From positions 1,116,001 through 1,180,000 of the forward strand of contig NZ_AP024355.1 in the NCBI RefSeq assembly GCF_019704135.1: a DNA stretch of 64,000 bases, read 5' to 3'. Below are positions 46,055 to 58,385 of this stretch, in pieces; position 1 is the stretch's first letter; each line of letters begins with the position of its first letter. Under the pieces are notes generated by a model. That model worked only from the letters and a program-made list of their open reading frames with translations, did no database searches and had not been told where the DNA came from. The position numbers and the translations under genes are program-made. The DNA is from Desulfuromonas versatilis. Lineage in GTDB: Bacteria; Desulfobacterota; Desulfuromonadia; Desulfuromonadales; NIT-T3.

Positions 46055-46288
46055 ATGAAAGAGCTCATCGAATTCATCGCGAAATCCCTGGTTGAAAATC
46101 CCGGTGCGGTGACCATCTCCGAGGAGCAGGGTGAGGATGGGGGCATTCTCATCAAGCTTGCCGCGGCCCAGGAAGATATGGGCCGCATCATCGGGAAGCA
46201 GGGGCGCACCGCCAAGGCCATGCGCACGCTGCTAAACGCCAAGGCTACCCGGGAAAACAAGCGGGCTACCCTCCAGATCATGGAGTGA
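46055..46288 (+). CDS. khpA: KH-domain RNA-binding protein KhpA (YlqC)
   Basis: This 77-residue protein is a single KH domain with the GxxG loop in MGRIIGKQGRTAKAMRTLLNAKA. The N-terminus MKELIEFIAKSLVENPGAV is typical of the family. KhpA binds RNA, in some bacteria together with KhpB/Jag. Its stop codon overlaps the rimM start by one base (TGATG). Confidence 0.93.
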   Translation: MKELIEFIAKSLVENPGAVTISEEQGEDGGILIKLAAAQEDMGRIIGKQGRTAKAMRTLLNAKATRENKRATLQIME

Positions 46289-46824
46289 TGGCAGTCCGCG
46301 TGGGTGAATGGTTCTGTGCCGGAGTGGTCCGGGGAACCCACGGTCTGCGTGGGGACCTCAAGGTCCGCCCCGTCACCGATGACTCCGCCTCGCTGCTCGA
46401 GGCCGGCGAACTGGAATTCCGCAAGGCGGACGGAACCGCCACGCGTCAAGTCCCGGTCCGGTCCTCGCTGCATAAAGGGGATGTGCTGCTGCGCCTGAAG
46501 GGGCTCGAGCACATCGATGAGGTTCAGCACCTGGTGGGCAGTGAGGTCTACATGCCCTACCGGGATCTGCCCGACCTGGAAGAAGACGAGTTCTACTGGT
46601 ACCAGTTGGAGGGCCTGCGGGTGCTCGACCGGACCCGGGGGGAACTCGGCACGCTGGAAGAGATGTTCACCACCCCGGCCCACGACATTTACGTGGTTCA
46701 GGGGCCCTACGGGGAGGTTCTGATCCCCGTGGTCGAGCAGATGATTGTCCGGGTCGACCTGGTGGCTGGCTGCATCGAGGTCGATCTGCCCGAAGGGCTG
46801 GTTCCGGGTTCCGATGAAGTTTGA
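46288..46824 (+). CDS. rimM: Ribosome maturation factor RimM
   Basis: This 178-residue factor helps 30S head assembly by binding S19. The N-terminal barrel shows [17 protein letters not shown], and the PRC-like C-terminal part shows [20 protein letters not shown] and [15 protein letters not shown]. The ATG at 46288 overlaps the khpA stop; its 3' end overlaps trmD by 11 bases, so the three genes are translationally linked. Confidence 0.95.
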   Translation: MAVRVGEWFCAGVVRGTHGLRGDLKVRPVTDDSASLLEAGELEFRKADGTATRQVPVRSSLHKGDVLLRLKGLEHIDEVQHLVGSEVYMPYRDLPDLEEDEFYWYQLEGLRVLDRTRGELGTLEEMFTTPAHDIYVVQGPYGEVLIPVVEQMIVRVDLVAGCIEVDLPEGLVPGSDEV

Positions 46825-47554
46825 AATCCTGACCCTCTTCCCCGACATGTTCGAGTCTCCCTTCGCGGGGAGCATCCTCGGCAAGGCGGCGGAAAAGGGA
46901 TTGATCGAGATTGAGCCCCACAACCTGAGGGACTGGGCCGAGGGGCGGCACAAGGTGACCGACGACACCCCCTACGGCGGGGGCGACGGCATGGTCATGA
47001 AGCCCGAGCCGGTGGCCCGGGCGCTCGCCGAGCTGAAACAACGCTCGCCGGCCGCGCGGGTGATCCTCATGACCCCGCAGGGGCGCACTTTCCGTCAGCC
47101 AGATGCCCAGGCCCTGTCGCGCGAACAGGGGCTGGTTTTTGTCTGTGGGCGCTACGAAGGGTTCGACGAGCGGATCCGCTGTCTGGTGAATGACGAATAT
47201 TCCATCGGCGATTTCGTGCTGACCGGTGGAGAACTGGCCGCCATGGTCATGATCGACGCGGTCGCCCGCCTGCTGCCCGGGGTGCTTGGCAGCAGCGGCA
47301 GCGCCGAGGTCGATTCATTTTCGGACGGGCTGCTCGAGTTTCCCCATTACACCCGGCCGGCCGAATTCCAGGGACACCGGGTGCCCGAGGTTCTGCTTTC
47401 GGGCAACCACGCCGAGATCGCCCGTTGGCGACGCCGTGAGCAGTTGCGGCGGACCCTGCAGCGGCGTCCCGACCTGCTGGAGCGGGCCCCGCTCAGCGAT
47501 GAGGATCGGCGCATTCTCGAGGAGCTGCGGCGCGAGTTGCGGGGGCAGGGCTGA
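46814..47554 (+). CDS. trmD: tRNA (guanine-37 N1)-methyltransferase
   Basis: This SPOUT-fold enzyme makes m1G37 in tRNA, preventing frameshifts. Signatures are [48 protein letters not shown] and [21 protein letters not shown], which form the trefoil knot. It has 246 residues. ATG 46814 lies within the end of rimM. Its stop overlaps the next start by one base. Confidence 0.96.
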   Translation: MKFEILTLFPDMFESPFAGSILGKAAEKGLIEIEPHNLRDWAEGRHKVTDDTPYGGGDGMVMKPEPVARALAELKQRSPAARVILMTPQGRTFRQPDAQALSREQGLVFVCGRYEGFDERIRCLVNDEYSIGDFVLTGGELAAMVMIDAVARLLPGVLGSSGSAEVDSFSDGLLEFPHYTRPAEFQGHRVPEVLLSGNHAEIARWRRREQLRRTLQRRPDLLERAPLSDEDRRILEELRRELRGQG

Positions 47555-48108
47555 TGAGCCGCAAGCCGCTGGCCGTGGCGCTGGTCCACCACCCGGTGAT
47601 CGACCGTGCCGGGGACCGGGTGACCACCGCCGTCACCAACCTCGATCTGCACGACATCGCCCGCGCCTCGCGCACCTTCGGGGTCGACAGGTTTTACGTG
47701 GTGACCCCCGTCGCGGAGCAGCAGGCCCTGGTGGAGAAGATTCTCGGCCATTGGCGCGAAGGTTTCGGCGCCGGCTACAATCCGCACCGGGGCGATGCGC
47801 TGGGGCTGGTCAGGCAAGTCAATTCGCTGGATGAGGCGCTGGCCGACTGGAGCGCCGCCGCCGGCGAGACCGCGCGGCCGGTGCTGACCGGAGCGGGACG
47901 CAAGGACGGCATCCCGAGCGCTGAGTGCCGCGGGCTGATGGCTCGGCACCCGCTGCTGCTGGTGTTCGGCACCGGATGGGGGCTGGCGCCGGAACTGTTC
48001 GACCGGGGCTGGACCGTGCTCGAGCCGATCCGCGGCGCCGGGGAGTACAACCACCTTTCGGTGCGCTCGGCCGTGGCCATCATTCTCGACCGGCTGCTCG
48101 GCACCTAG
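47554..48108 (+). CDS. SPOUT-type RNA methyltransferase, trmD-associated
   Basis: This 184-residue protein begins KPLAVALVHHPVIDRAGDRVTTAVTNLDLHDIARA, with LLLVFGTGWGLAPELFDRGW and YNHLSVRSAVAIILDRLLG near the C-terminus, the latter being a knot-type SAM site. This matches the small TrmD-like family often found between trmD and rplS in deltaproteobacteria and others. The RNA target is not known. Overlap with trmD (TGATG) shows translational coupling. Confidence 0.83.
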   Translation: MSRKPLAVALVHHPVIDRAGDRVTTAVTNLDLHDIARASRTFGVDRFYVVTPVAEQQALVEKILGHWREGFGAGYNPHRGDALGLVRQVNSLDEALADWSAAAGETARPVLTGAGRKDGIPSAECRGLMARHPLLLVFGTGWGLAPELFDRGWTVLEPIRGAGEYNHLSVRSAVAIILDRLLGT

Positions 48109-48216
48109 ACAGACAATCGATTTCAAAGCTGCGGCCGCTTCAGCGTGCACCATCCACGCGCCGGCGGATACAGTTCGAAAATCCACAAAAGCGATATCGG
48201 CATACAGGAGGACAAG

Positions 48217-48564
48217 ATGAACATCATTGATCGTATCAACATGGAGCAGATCCGGAAGGACATTCCGGTTTTCAAGGCTGGCGACACCCTCAAGGTGCAT
48301 GTGAAGATCGTCGAAGGCGACAAGCAGCGCATCCAGGTTTTTCAGGGCGTCTGCATCAAGCGGGTCAACCGCGGCCTCGGGTCGACCTTCACCGTCCGCA
48401 AGGTTTCCAACGGCATCGGCGTCGAGCGCGTGTTCTCTCTGCACGCCCCCAACGTCGAGAAGATCGAGGTTGTGACCATCGGCCAGGTTCGCCGCGCCAA
48501 GCTTTACTACCTGCGCAACCTGTTCGGCAAGGCTGCCCGCATCCGCGAAAAGCGCCAGGCCTGA
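48217..48564 (+). CDS. rplS: 50S ribosomal protein L19
   Basis: This 115-residue protein contains [41 protein letters not shown] and [18 protein letters not shown], all typical of L19, which lies at the 30S-50S interface. An AGGAGG precedes the ATG by seven bases. It ends the ribosomal run and is followed by a strong terminator. Confidence 0.97.
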   Translation: MNIIDRINMEQIRKDIPVFKAGDTLKVHVKIVEGDKQRIQVFQGVCIKRVNRGLGSTFTVRKVSNGIGVERVFSLHAPNVEKIEVVTIGQVRRAKLYYLRNLFGKAARIREKRQA

Positions 48565-48576
48565 TTTACCGCCAGA

Positions 48577-48604
48577 AAGCCCCGGCCGCAAGCCGGGGCT
48601 TTTT
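48577..48604 (+). terminator. rplS terminator
   Basis: AAGCCCCGGC and GCCGGGGCTT form a 10-bp stem with a CGCAA loop, followed by TTT, 12 bases after the stop codon. Confidence 0.9.
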
Positions 48605-48638
48605 GCTTCTGCCACTCCGAATCTCTGGGAGAGTCCCG

Positions 48639-49280
48639 GTGACCCTGGATCTGTTCCCCGCCGAAGAGATTTCCACCCTGCATTTCGAACAGGCCGCCCA
48701 GGCCCGGGGATTCAGCGCCGTGGCCGGCATCGACGAAGCCGGGCGCGGTCCCCTGGCCGGCCCGGTGGTGGCCGCCGCGGTGATCCTGCCCGAGGCGTTC
48801 GACCTGCCGGGCCTGACCGACTCGAAGAAGCTCACCCCCGGCCGGCGCGAGGCCCTCTTCCCCCTGATTCGGGCCCAGGCCCGGGCGCTGGGGGTCGGGG
48901 TGGTTTCCGCCGCCGAGATCGACGAGCTCAACATCCTCCAGGCCACCCTGCGCGCCATGTCCCTGGCGGTCGAGCGCCTGCAGTGCCCGGCCGATTACCT
49001 GCTGATCGACGGCATTACCCCGCTGCCCCTGGCGCTGCCCCAGAAGACCCTGAAGAAGGGTGATTCCCGCTCCTTGTCGGTGGCCGCCGCCTCGGTGGTG
49101 GCCAAGGTGGTCCGCGACCGGATGATGGTCGGTTTCGACGCGCGTTTTCCCGGTTACGGATTCGCCAGGCACAAGGGGTACGGCAGCGCCGATCACCTGG
49201 CCGCCATCGCCCGTCTCGGCCCCTCGCCCCTGCACCGGCGCACCTTTGGCGGGGTGCGCGAGCACCTGGAAAAGTCGTGA
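48639..49280 (+). CDS. rnhB: Ribonuclease HII
   Basis: This enzyme removes ribonucleotides from DNA and RNA primers. Its active-site motif is [20 protein letters not shown], followed by [16 protein letters not shown] and [20 protein letters not shown], which carries the further catalytic acidic residue region. It has 213 residues. The GTG at 48639 follows GGGAGAG. It overlaps yraN by four bases (GTGA). Confidence 0.94.
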   Translation: MTLDLFPAEEISTLHFEQAAQARGFSAVAGIDEAGRGPLAGPVVAAAVILPEAFDLPGLTDSKKLTPGRREALFPLIRAQARALGVGVVSAAEIDELNILQATLRAMSLAVERLQCPADYLLIDGITPLPLALPQKTLKKGDSRSLSVAAASVVAKVVRDRMMVGFDARFPGYGFARHKGYGSADHLAAIARLGPSPLHRRTFGGVREHLEKS

Positions 49281-49639
49281 CCCGCCAGCGCCTGTCCCTG
49301 GGGCAGTGGGGCGAAGACCAGGCGGTCCGCTACCTGCAGGGGCTCGGGATGAAAATCGTTGAGCGCAACTTCCGCACCCCCGTCGGCGAGATCGACATCA
49401 TCGCCCGCCACAGGAAAACCCTCGTTTTCGTCGAGGTCAAGACCCGCCGCAGCGCGGCCTTCGGCACCCCCCAGGAAGCCGTGGGCGCCTTCAAGCAGCG
49501 GCAGATCCTGCGCACCGCCCAGTGGTACCTCGCCCAGGGGCACGGCCGGGGCCTGCAGCCGCGTTTCGATGTGGTGGCGGTGCGTCCGGCGGCCGACACC
49601 GCCGCGATCGAGCATATCCCCGATGCCTTCGGCGCCTGA
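49277..49639 (+). CDS. YraN/UPF0102 family nuclease-like protein
   Basis: This 120-residue protein has the UPF0102 pattern [49 protein letters not shown] (a PD-(D/E)xK-type core) and [18 protein letters not shown]. The family is related to Holliday junction resolvases, but its activity is not settled. It is translationally coupled to rnhB, a widespread pairing. Confidence 0.92.
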   Translation: MTRQRLSLGQWGEDQAVRYLQGLGMKIVERNFRTPVGEIDIIARHRKTLVFVEVKTRRSAAFGTPQEAVGAFKQRQILRTAQWYLAQGHGRGLQPRFDVVAVRPAADTAAIEHIPDAFGA

Positions 49640-49737
49640 ACGTCCGGCGGTCGCCGAGCGGTCGAGGTTTGCCTTTTCCCCTTAATCCGATTATCATTTG
49701 GCCTAACCAAGGGCTCTGCCCGCTGCGGAGTAGACCG

Positions 49738-51702
49738 ATGACCTCTTTCAATCCCTCCCTTGGCGCCCTGGGCATGCTGCGTCTCGGCGTGGCCTCGCCC
49801 GAGCTGCGCGTGGCGGATGTCGCTTTCAATCTCGAGCGGATCCTGGCGATTGCCCACGAGGCGCGCGGCAAAGGGTGCCGGCTTCTGCTGCTGCCCGAGC
49901 TCTGCCTGACCGGCTATACCTGCGGCGACCTGTTCTTTCAGCCGCTGCTGGTGGAACAGGCCCGCGCGGCGTTGGAGCGCATCGCCGAGTTCACCGCCCG
50001 CGAACCGCTGGTGCTGGTGGTCGGGGCCCCGGTGCTCCAGGGCGACCGCCTGTTCAACTGCGCGGTGCTGATTGCCGGGGGCAGGATCCGCGGCGTGGTC
50101 CCCAAGACCTTTCTGCCCAACACCCAGGAGTTCTACGAGCAGCGCTGGTTCGCGCCTGCCGGCGAGGCCAGCGCAGATCACTTGAACTGGGGCGGCGAGT
50201 CGATCCCCTTCGGGGCCGACCTGCTGTTTCAGGCCGAGCGTCTCCCCCAATGCGTGGTGGGCATCGAGATCTGCGAGGACGCCTGGGTGGCCAACCCGCC
50301 CAGCGGCCAGCTCGCCGTCAGCGGCGCCACCGTGCTGCTCAATCTTTCGGCCAGCCCCGAACTGCTCGGCAAGCAGGAATACCGCCGGGCGCTGGTCCAG
50401 GCCCAGTCGGCCCGCTGCCTGGCCGCCTATGCCTATGCCTCGGCCGGCCCCGGCGAGTCGAGCACCGACCTGGTGTTCTCCGGCCACTCGCTGATCGCCG
50501 AATACGGGATGGTGCTGGCCGAGACCGACCGTTTCGACTTCGAGTCGCAACTGGCGCTGGCTGACGTCGACCTGCAACGCCTTGGCAACGAGCGGCTCAA
50601 GAACAACAGCTTTGCCGAGTCGCGGCCGGCCCGCAGCTGCCGCACCCTGAGCTTCCCCCTGCCCGACACCCCTGCCCAGCCCCTGCTGAGGCCGATCCCG
50701 GCCATGCCCTTCGTGCCGCCCGACGACCGGGAGCGCAGCGGGCGCTGCCGGGAGATTTTCGCCCTGCAGACCACCGGCCTGGCCAAACGCCTGCGCCACA
50801 CCGGGGCCAAGCAGGTGGTCATCGGCATCTCCGGCGGGCTCGATTCGACCCTGGCGCTGCTGGTCACCGCCAAGGCCTTCGACAAGCTGGGGCTCGCGCG
50901 CCAGGGGATCTGCGCGGTGACCATGCCGGGCTTCGGCACCACGGCGCGCACCCGCGGCAACGCCGAACGGCTGGCCGAACTGCTCGGGGTCAGCCTGCGG
51001 GTGATCTCCATCGACCCGGCGGTGCGCCAGCATTTTGCCGATATCGGTCACGACGAGGCGGTGCACGACATCACCTACGAAAACTCCCAGGCCCGGGAGC
51101 GGACCCAGATCCTCATGGACATCGCCAACCAGGTCCAGGGGCTGGTCATCGGTACCGGCGACCTTTCGGAGCTGGCCCTGGGCTGGTGCACCTACAACGG
51201 CGATCACATGTCGATGTACGGGGTCAACTCGGGGGTGCCCAAGACCCTGGTCCGCTACCTGGTCTCCTGGTGCGCCGAGGCCGAATTCAGCGGCGAGGCC
51301 TCCGCGATTCTGCGGGATATCTGCGCTACCCCCGTCTCGCCCGAGCTGCTCCCCCCCGACGAGAACGGCGAGATCGGCCAGGTGACCGAGGACCACATCG
51401 GCCCCTACCTGCTGCACGATTTCTTTCTTTTCCACGTGGTGCGCCTGCAGTATCCGCCGGTCAAGATCTTCCACTTCGCCAGGCAGGCCTTCGCCGGCAG
51501 CTACGGCGATGAGGAGATCCTGCACTGGCTGAAGAATTTCTACCGGCGTTTCTTCTCCCAGCAGTTCAAGCGCTCCTGCCTCCCCGACGGGCCCAAGGTG
51601 GGCAGCGTGGTCCTTTCGCCCCGCGGCGACTGGCGCATGCCCAGCGACGCCAGCGCCGCGCTCTGGCTGGCCCAGCTCGAGGAGCTGGAAACTTCACGCT
51701 AG
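49738..51702 (+). CDS. nadE: Glutamine-dependent NAD+ synthetase
   Basis: This enzyme carries out the last step of NAD synthesis. It has 654 residues. The N-terminal nitrilase-like glutaminase (about 1-290) carries the Glu-Lys-Cys triad in [22 protein letters not shown] and [13 protein letters not shown]. The C-terminal synthetase shows [16 protein letters not shown] (PP-loop) and [29 protein letters not shown] 49738 follows a GGAG. Both halves look complete, so it can use glutamine directly. Confidence 0.96.
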   Translation: MTSFNPSLGALGMLRLGVASPELRVADVAFNLERILAIAHEARGKGCRLLLLPELCLTGYTCGDLFFQPLLVEQARAALERIAEFTAREPLVLVVGAPVLQGDRLFNCAVLIAGGRIRGVVPKTFLPNTQEFYEQRWFAPAGEASADHLNWGGESIPFGADLLFQAERLPQCVVGIEICEDAWVANPPSGQLAVSGATVLLNLSASPELLGKQEYRRALVQAQSARCLAAYAYASAGPGESSTDLVFSGHSLIAEYGMVLAETDRFDFESQLALADVDLQRLGNERLKNNSFAESRPARSCRTLSFPLPDTPAQPLLRPIPAMPFVPPDDRERSGRCREIFALQTTGLAKRLRHTGAKQVVIGISGGLDSTLALLVTAKAFDKLGLARQGICAVTMPGFGTTARTRGNAERLAELLGVSLRVISIDPAVRQHFADIGHDEAVHDITYENSQARERTQILMDIANQVQGLVIGTGDLSELALGWCTYNGDHMSMYGVNSGVPKTLVRYLVSWCAEAEFSGEASAILRDICATPVSPELLPPDENGEIGQVTEDHIGPYLLHDFFLFHVVRLQYPPVKIFHFARQAFAGSYGDEEILHWLKNFYRRFFSQQFKRSCLPDGPKVGSVVLSPRGDWRMPSDASAALWLAQLEELETSR

Positions 51703-51731
51703 GGCGAAGCTGCGTGTTCGCCCGTTCCAAA

Positions 51732-51841
51732 GGGCAGACACACAGGTCTGTAAAGGCAGACACACAGGTCTGTAAAGGCAGACACACAGGTCTGTAAGGG
51801 CAGACACACAGGTCTGTAAGGGCAGACACACAGGTCTGCCC
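51732..51841. repeat. Five tandem 22-bp units, each an internal hairpin
   Basis: Five head-to-tail copies of (G/A)GGCAGAC-ACACAG-GTCTG with a TAA tail (last copy CCC) fill the gap between nadE and rsmI. CAGAC and GTCTG pair in each copy, so the run can form five small hairpins. Copies differ only at the first base and in the tail of the last one. There are no spacers, so this is not a CRISPR array. Confidence 0.95.
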
Positions 51842-51872
51842 CTACGGTCTGTCCACAACGATCAGGGAACAA

Positions 51873-52715
51873 ATGACTGGCACCCTTTATCTCGTCGCGA
51901 CCCCCATCGGCAACCTCGAAGATATCACCCTGCGCGCCCTGCGAGTGCTCAAGGAGGTCGATCTGGTAGCCGCCGAGGACACCCGCCACAGCCGCAAGCT
52001 CTTCGGCCATTACGGCATCACCACGCCCCTGACGTCCTGTCACGAGCACAACGAGGCGGCCAAGGGGGAGCGCATCCTTCAGCTGCTGCGCGAGGGCAAA
52101 TCGGTGGCCCTGATCTCCGACGCGGGGATGCCCGCCATCTCCGACCCCGGTTACCTGCTGGTGCGCCGCTGCCGGGATGAGGGCCTGCCGGTCACCGCCG
52201 TCCCGGGAGCTTCGGCGGTGCTGACGGCGCTGGCCATTTCCGGGCTGCCGGTGGAGCGTTTCGCCTTCGAGGGGTTTCTGCCGAACAAGAGCCAGGCCCG
52301 CCGCACCCTGCTCAAGGGGCTGCAGGCCGAGCAGCGGACCCTGGTCTTCTACGAGGCGCCGCACCGGCTGCTGGCGGCGCTGGGGGATGTCGTCGAGGAG
52401 CTGGGGGGAGGGCGGCAGGTGGCGGTGGCCCGGGAGCTGACCAAGCTGCACGAGGAGCTGTTTCGCGGGTCCGCGAGCGCGGCTCTGGATCATTTCGGCG
52501 CCGAACGGGTGCGCGGCGAAATCGTGCTGCTGCTGGCGCCGGCCGAGGAGGCGCCGCAGCAGGAGACGGTGCGCGAGGCCCTGGCGCGCTGGCGCCGGGA
52601 TACGGACCTGCCGATGCGGCAGATCGTCAAGGAGGTGGCGCGCCAGTTCAATCTGCCCGGCAGCGAGGTCTACCGGGAGAGCCTGGCGTTGAAAGAGGAG
52701 GACGAGGAGGAATGA
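51873..52715 (+). CDS. rsmI: 16S rRNA (cytidine-1402 2'-O)-methyltransferase
   Basis: This 280-residue tetrapyrrole-methylase-fold enzyme modifies C1402 in the 30S decoding centre. Signatures are GTLYLVATPIGNLEDITLRAL, VAAEDTRHSRKLFGHYGI, ALISDAGMPAISDPGY and VPGASAVLTALAISGLP, plus the TLVFYEAPHRL segment. It converges on acyP-ligA. The 22-bp tandem repeats end 31 bases before the start. Confidence 0.95.
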   Translation: MTGTLYLVATPIGNLEDITLRALRVLKEVDLVAAEDTRHSRKLFGHYGITTPLTSCHEHNEAAKGERILQLLREGKSVALISDAGMPAISDPGYLLVRRCRDEGLPVTAVPGASAVLTALAISGLPVERFAFEGFLPNKSQARRTLLKGLQAEQRTLVFYEAPHRLLAALGDVVEELGGGRQVAVARELTKLHEELFRGSASAALDHFGAERVRGEIVLLLAPAEEAPQQETVREALARWRRDTDLPMRQIVKEVARQFNLPGSEVYRESLALKEEDEEE

Positions 52716-52722
52716 CCGAGGC

Positions 52723-55154
<2,432 letters not shown>

Positions 55155-55202
55155 TCAGGCATCGGGTAAACTGCCAGGCAATTGATCCCTGGAGACAACC
55201 TC

Positions 55203-56456
55203 GTGGAAGACCAGCTGTTCCGCCTCGGCGTCCTGTTTGTTCTTTTTGTACTGTCGGCCTTCTTTTCCGGTTCGGAAACGGCCCTGATGTCTATCGACCG
55301 GCTGCGGGTCAAGTACCTCGTGGCCAAGAAGAGGCGGGGCTCCACCAGGCTCGAAAGCCTGCTGCTGCACCCCGACCGGTTGCTGAGCGCGATCCTGGTC
55401 GGCAATAACCTGGTCAACATCGCCATTTCGGTCTTCGCCACCGGTCTGTTCGTGCATCTCTATGGCGAGCGGGGCGAACTGCTCACCATCCTGGTGCTCA
55501 CCCCCCTGCTGCTGCTGCTGGCCGAGGTCTCCCCCAAGACCTACGCCGCCAGGTATCCCGAGCGGGTTTCCTTTTTGGTGCTGCGGCCGATTCTGCTGGT
55601 GATGACTCTGCTGGCCCCGGTGGTCTGGCTGGTGACCTCTTTCTCCCGCATGCTCACCCGCCTGCTGGGCAGCGGCGAGGAGGAGCGGCCGATCATCTCC
55701 GAGGACGAGATCCACACCATGATTTCCGTCGGCGAGCAGGCCGGGGCGGTGGCCAAGGACAAGCGCAAGATGCTCCACGGGGTGCTGGAGCTGGCCGAGA
55801 CCCGGGTGCGCGACGTCATGATCCCCCGCACCGAAGTGGTGGGCATCGAGGTGAATGCCCCATTCGAGACGGTGTTGGCGCTGGTGCAGGACTCGCGTCA
55901 CTCGCGTTTTCCGGTTTACGAGGGGAGCCTCGACAACATCGTCGGGATCATCCATTCCAAGGACATCCTCAATTTCATCGAGATGCGCGACGGGTTTTCC
56001 CTGCGGGAGATCGCCCGTCCGCCCTATTTCGTCCCCGAATCCAAGCAGATCGAGACCCTGCTGCAGTCCTTTCGCCGGCGGCGGATTCACCTGGCCGTGG
56101 TGGTGGACGAATACGGCGGGGTCGAGGGTATCGTGACCCTGGAGGACATCGTCGAGGAGATCGTCGGCGAAATCCAGGACGAATACGACGTGGAGGAGGT
56201 CCTGGTGCGGGAGCTGGCCCCTGGTCGCTACCTGGTCGACGGGAGCATCTCCCTGCGCACCGTGAACCGACGGTTCGGGCTCGAGCTGTCCGAAGAGCAC
56301 GCCAATACCCTGGCCGGATTTCTGCTGCGGACTCTGGGCACCATTCCCCAGGAGGGGGAACGCTGCGAAGCGAACGGCACCGTCTTCGTGGTGCGCAAAG
56401 TGGTCGATCGGCGGGTCGAGGAGATCGAGATGACTCTGCCTGCGGCAACTCCCTGA
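55203..56456 (+). CDS. CNNM/CorC (HlyC) family membrane protein
   Basis: This 417-residue protein has a DUF21 transmembrane domain (about 1-180; SAFFSGSETALMSIDRLRV and AEVSPKTYAARYPE are characteristic), a CBS pair (about 195-315; RDVMIPRTEVVGIEV, FPVYEGSLDNIVGIIHSKD and VVVDEYGGVEGIVTLEDIVEEI) and a C-terminal CorC_HlyC domain. Members act in magnesium or cobalt transport or its control. GTG 55203 has a GGAG upstream. A strong terminator separates it from mraZ. Confidence 0.9.
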   Translation: MEDQLFRLGVLFVLFVLSAFFSGSETALMSIDRLRVKYLVAKKRRGSTRLESLLLHPDRLLSAILVGNNLVNIAISVFATGLFVHLYGERGELLTILVLTPLLLLLAEVSPKTYAARYPERVSFLVLRPILLVMTLLAPVVWLVTSFSRMLTRLLGSGEEERPIISEDEIHTMISVGEQAGAVAKDKRKMLHGVLELAETRVRDVMIPRTEVVGIEVNAPFETVLALVQDSRHSRFPVYEGSLDNIVGIIHSKDILNFIEMRDGFSLREIARPPYFVPESKQIETLLQSFRRRRIHLAVVVDEYGGVEGIVTLEDIVEEIVGEIQDEYDVEEVLVRELAPGRYLVDGSISLRTVNRRFGLELSEEHANTLAGFLLRTLGTIPQEGERCEANGTVFVVRKVVDRRVEEIEMTLPAATP

Positions 56457-56492
56457 CGACCAACGTTTTTTTTACCTTTTCCCGCCTCCTCG

Positions 56493-56521
56493 ACACCCCC
56501 GCCCCCGGGGGTGTTTTTTTA
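56493..56521 (+). terminator. Terminator after the CorC-family gene
   Basis: ACACCCCC and GGGGGTGT form an 8-bp stem followed by an unbroken T-run, about 35 bases after the stop codon. Confidence 0.9.
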
Positions 56522-56565
56522 TGTCCGCCAGACAATCTAAGCCCTTAAAAAATTGGAAAATTCTC

Positions 56566-56594
56566 TTGACAAGGGGTAGGCCCCTCGCTATCAT
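56566..56594 (+). promoter_or_regulatory. Sigma-70 promoter of the mraZ division cluster
   Basis: TTGACA (56566-56571) and TATCAT (56589-56594) are separated by exactly 17 bases. The direct repeat GGGGAC at 56606-56611 and 56623-56628 lies in the leader between promoter and mraZ and could be part of a MraZ operator, though the spacing is not the classic one. Confidence 0.85.
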
Positions 56595-56641
56595 TCCCAA
56601 AAAGTGGGGACTCGTGTCAAAAGGGGACATCGGCGGCCTAA

Positions 56642-57085
56642 ATGCAATTCTCCGGAGAGTTTCATAACGCCATCGACGGCAAGGGACGTCTCAGTATCCC
56701 TAAGGATTTTCGCGACTTGCTCGCGAATGGGGGAGACGAACGGCTGGTGGTGACCAAGAACCTCACCGGGGGGCTTTCGGCCTATCCGGTGGCTCTCTGG
56801 GAGCAGGTGATGGCAACGATGCAGCAGGCTTCGCCCACTCCGGAGAAAAATGCCGCCATCCGCCTGATGGTCGCCCCGGCGGTCCCCTGCGGCTTCGACA
56901 AGCAGGGCCGGATCATGGTTCCCCAGTCGCTGCGCACCCATGCGGCGCTGGACAAGGAGGCGGTCATCATCGGCATGTTCGACAAGATCGAGATTTACAG
57001 CCAGAGCCGCCATGCCGAGGTGACCCGCAGCTCCGAGGCGCTGCTCCAGGCCAATCCGCAGTTCCTGGCCGGGATGGGGTTCTGA
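56642..57085 (+). CDS. mraZ: Transcriptional regulator MraZ
   Basis: This 147-residue protein has two SpoVT-AbrB units: FSGEFHNAIDGKGRLSIPKDFRDLL and AVPCGFDKQGRIMVPQSLRTHA. MraZ represses the division and cell-wall cluster from its own leader. It is the first gene after the promoter at 56566-56594 and lies four bases before rsmH. Confidence 0.95.
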   Translation: MQFSGEFHNAIDGKGRLSIPKDFRDLLANGGDERLVVTKNLTGGLSAYPVALWEQVMATMQQASPTPEKNAAIRLMVAPAVPCGFDKQGRIMVPQSLRTHAALDKEAVIIGMFDKIEIYSQSRHAEVTRSSEALLQANPQFLAGMGF

Positions 57086-57088
57086 CCC

Positions 57089-58036
57089 TTGGCGCAGGGC
57101 GATTTCTCGCATCTTTCGGTAATGCCCGGTGAGGTCCTGGAGCTGCTCCAGCCCCGTGCCGGAGAAACCTATCTCGACGGGACCCTGGGGGGCGGCGGGC
57201 ACTCTCGCCTGATCCTCGAGGCGTCGGCCCCCGATGGCCGGCTAATCGGCCTCGATCGGGATCCGGCGGCGCTCAGAAAGGCCGCCGAGGTGCTCGCTCC
57301 TTTCGGCGAGCGGGCCATCCTGCGGCACGCCAATTTCTCCGAGGCCGGCCGGGTGCTGGCCGAACTGGGGATCGCGGGACTCGATGGAATGCTCCTCGAC
57401 CTGGGGGTGTCGTCCCATCAGCTGGATTCGGCCGAACGGGGCTTCTCCTTTCGGGCCGAGGCCCCCCTGGATATGCGGATGGACCCGACCGGCGGGGAGA
57501 CGGCCGCGGATGTGGTCAATACCTATTCCGCTGACGATCTGGCCCGCATCTTCCGCGAGTACGGCGAGGAGCGATACGCGGGGAGAATCGCCCGGCGTAT
57601 CGAGAAGGTCCGCCAGCAGGCGCTGCTGGAAAGCACCCGGGAACTTGCCGAACTGGTACGGGACGCCGTGCCGGGGGGGCACATTCCCTCGCGGATTCAC
57701 CCGGCGACACGGGTCTTTCAGGCTCTGCGCATCCAGGTCAACCAGGAACTCGAGCATGTCCGCGAGGGTATCGCCCGGGGCCTGGAGCTGCTAAAGCCCG
57801 GCGGGCGGCTGGTGGTGATCAGTTTTCATTCCCTGGAGGATCGCATCGTCAAGCGTTTCTTCCAGGAGCAGGCCAAGGGTTGCATCTGCCCGCCGCGGCT
57901 TCCGACCTGCGTGTGCGGTCACCAGCCCGGGGTGGAGATCCTGACCCGCAAGGCGGCGCGTGCCGGCGAACAGGAGGTCGCAGGCAACCCCAGGGCCCGC
58001 AGCGCGGTGCTCCGGGCGGTGCGCAAGCTGGCCTGA
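57089..58036 (+). CDS. rsmH: 16S rRNA (cytosine-1402 N4)-methyltransferase
   Basis: This 315-residue enzyme (formerly MraW) methylates N4 of C1402. RsmI, also in this window, adds the 2'-O methyl to the same base. It shows [29 protein letters not shown] (SAM site), [31 protein letters not shown] and [16 protein letters not shown]. The start is TTG 57089. Both C1402 modifiers are therefore encoded within about 6 kb. Confidence 0.95.
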   Translation: MAQGDFSHLSVMPGEVLELLQPRAGETYLDGTLGGGGHSRLILEASAPDGRLIGLDRDPAALRKAAEVLAPFGERAILRHANFSEAGRVLAELGIAGLDGMLLDLGVSSHQLDSAERGFSFRAEAPLDMRMDPTGGETAADVVNTYSADDLARIFREYGEERYAGRIARRIEKVRQQALLESTRELAELVRDAVPGGHIPSRIHPATRVFQALRIQVNQELEHVREGIARGLELLKPGGRLVVISFHSLEDRIVKRFFQEQAKGCICPPRLPTCVCGHQPGVEILTRKAARAGEQEVAGNPRARSAVLRAVRKLA

Positions 58037-58067
58037 GCATTTTTTCGATGTGATTCTGGAGGGTGGT

Positions 58068-58385
58068 ATGTCGAATGTATCCATAAAGTCTCTGCCGAAA
58101 ATCAACGGCTTCTCCCTGTCCCGTCCCCGGATCCTTCCCCTGCTTGTATCCGTTACCGCCATCATGGCGGTTTCGTTGTTTTTTGTCTGGTCCCGGATTG
58201 AGGCCGTCAATCTGGAGTACGCCATTTCCAGCCACGAAAGCCGGCTGCGGGAACTCAACCAGGAGTCCCGGCAGCTGCGCCTGGAGGTCGCCAGCCTGCG
58301 CAACCCGCTGCGCATCGAGCAGGTGGCCCGCAAGGAACTCGGTCTGAGGATGCCGACCCCGAACCAGGTGATAATCGTCGAATGA
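58068..58385 (+). CDS. ftsL: Cell division protein FtsL
   Basis: This 105-residue bitopic protein has one TM segment (about 23-41: ILPLLVSVTAIMAVSLFFVW) and a periplasmic leucine-zipper-like coiled coil (about 45-85: ESRLRELNQESRQLRLEVASLRN). It joins FtsB and FtsQ in the divisome. GGAGGG precedes the ATG. The stop overlaps the ftsI start by four bases (ATGA). Confidence 0.88.
   Translation: MSNVSIKSLPKINGFSLSRPRILPLLVSVTAIMAVSLFFVWSRIEAVNLEYAISSHESRLRELNQESRQLRLEVASLRNPLRIEQVARKELGLRMPTPNQVIIVE

Noticed and set aside
51732-51841. CRISPR-like array
   Set aside because: The units are directly adjacent with no unique spacers, and no cas genes are present.
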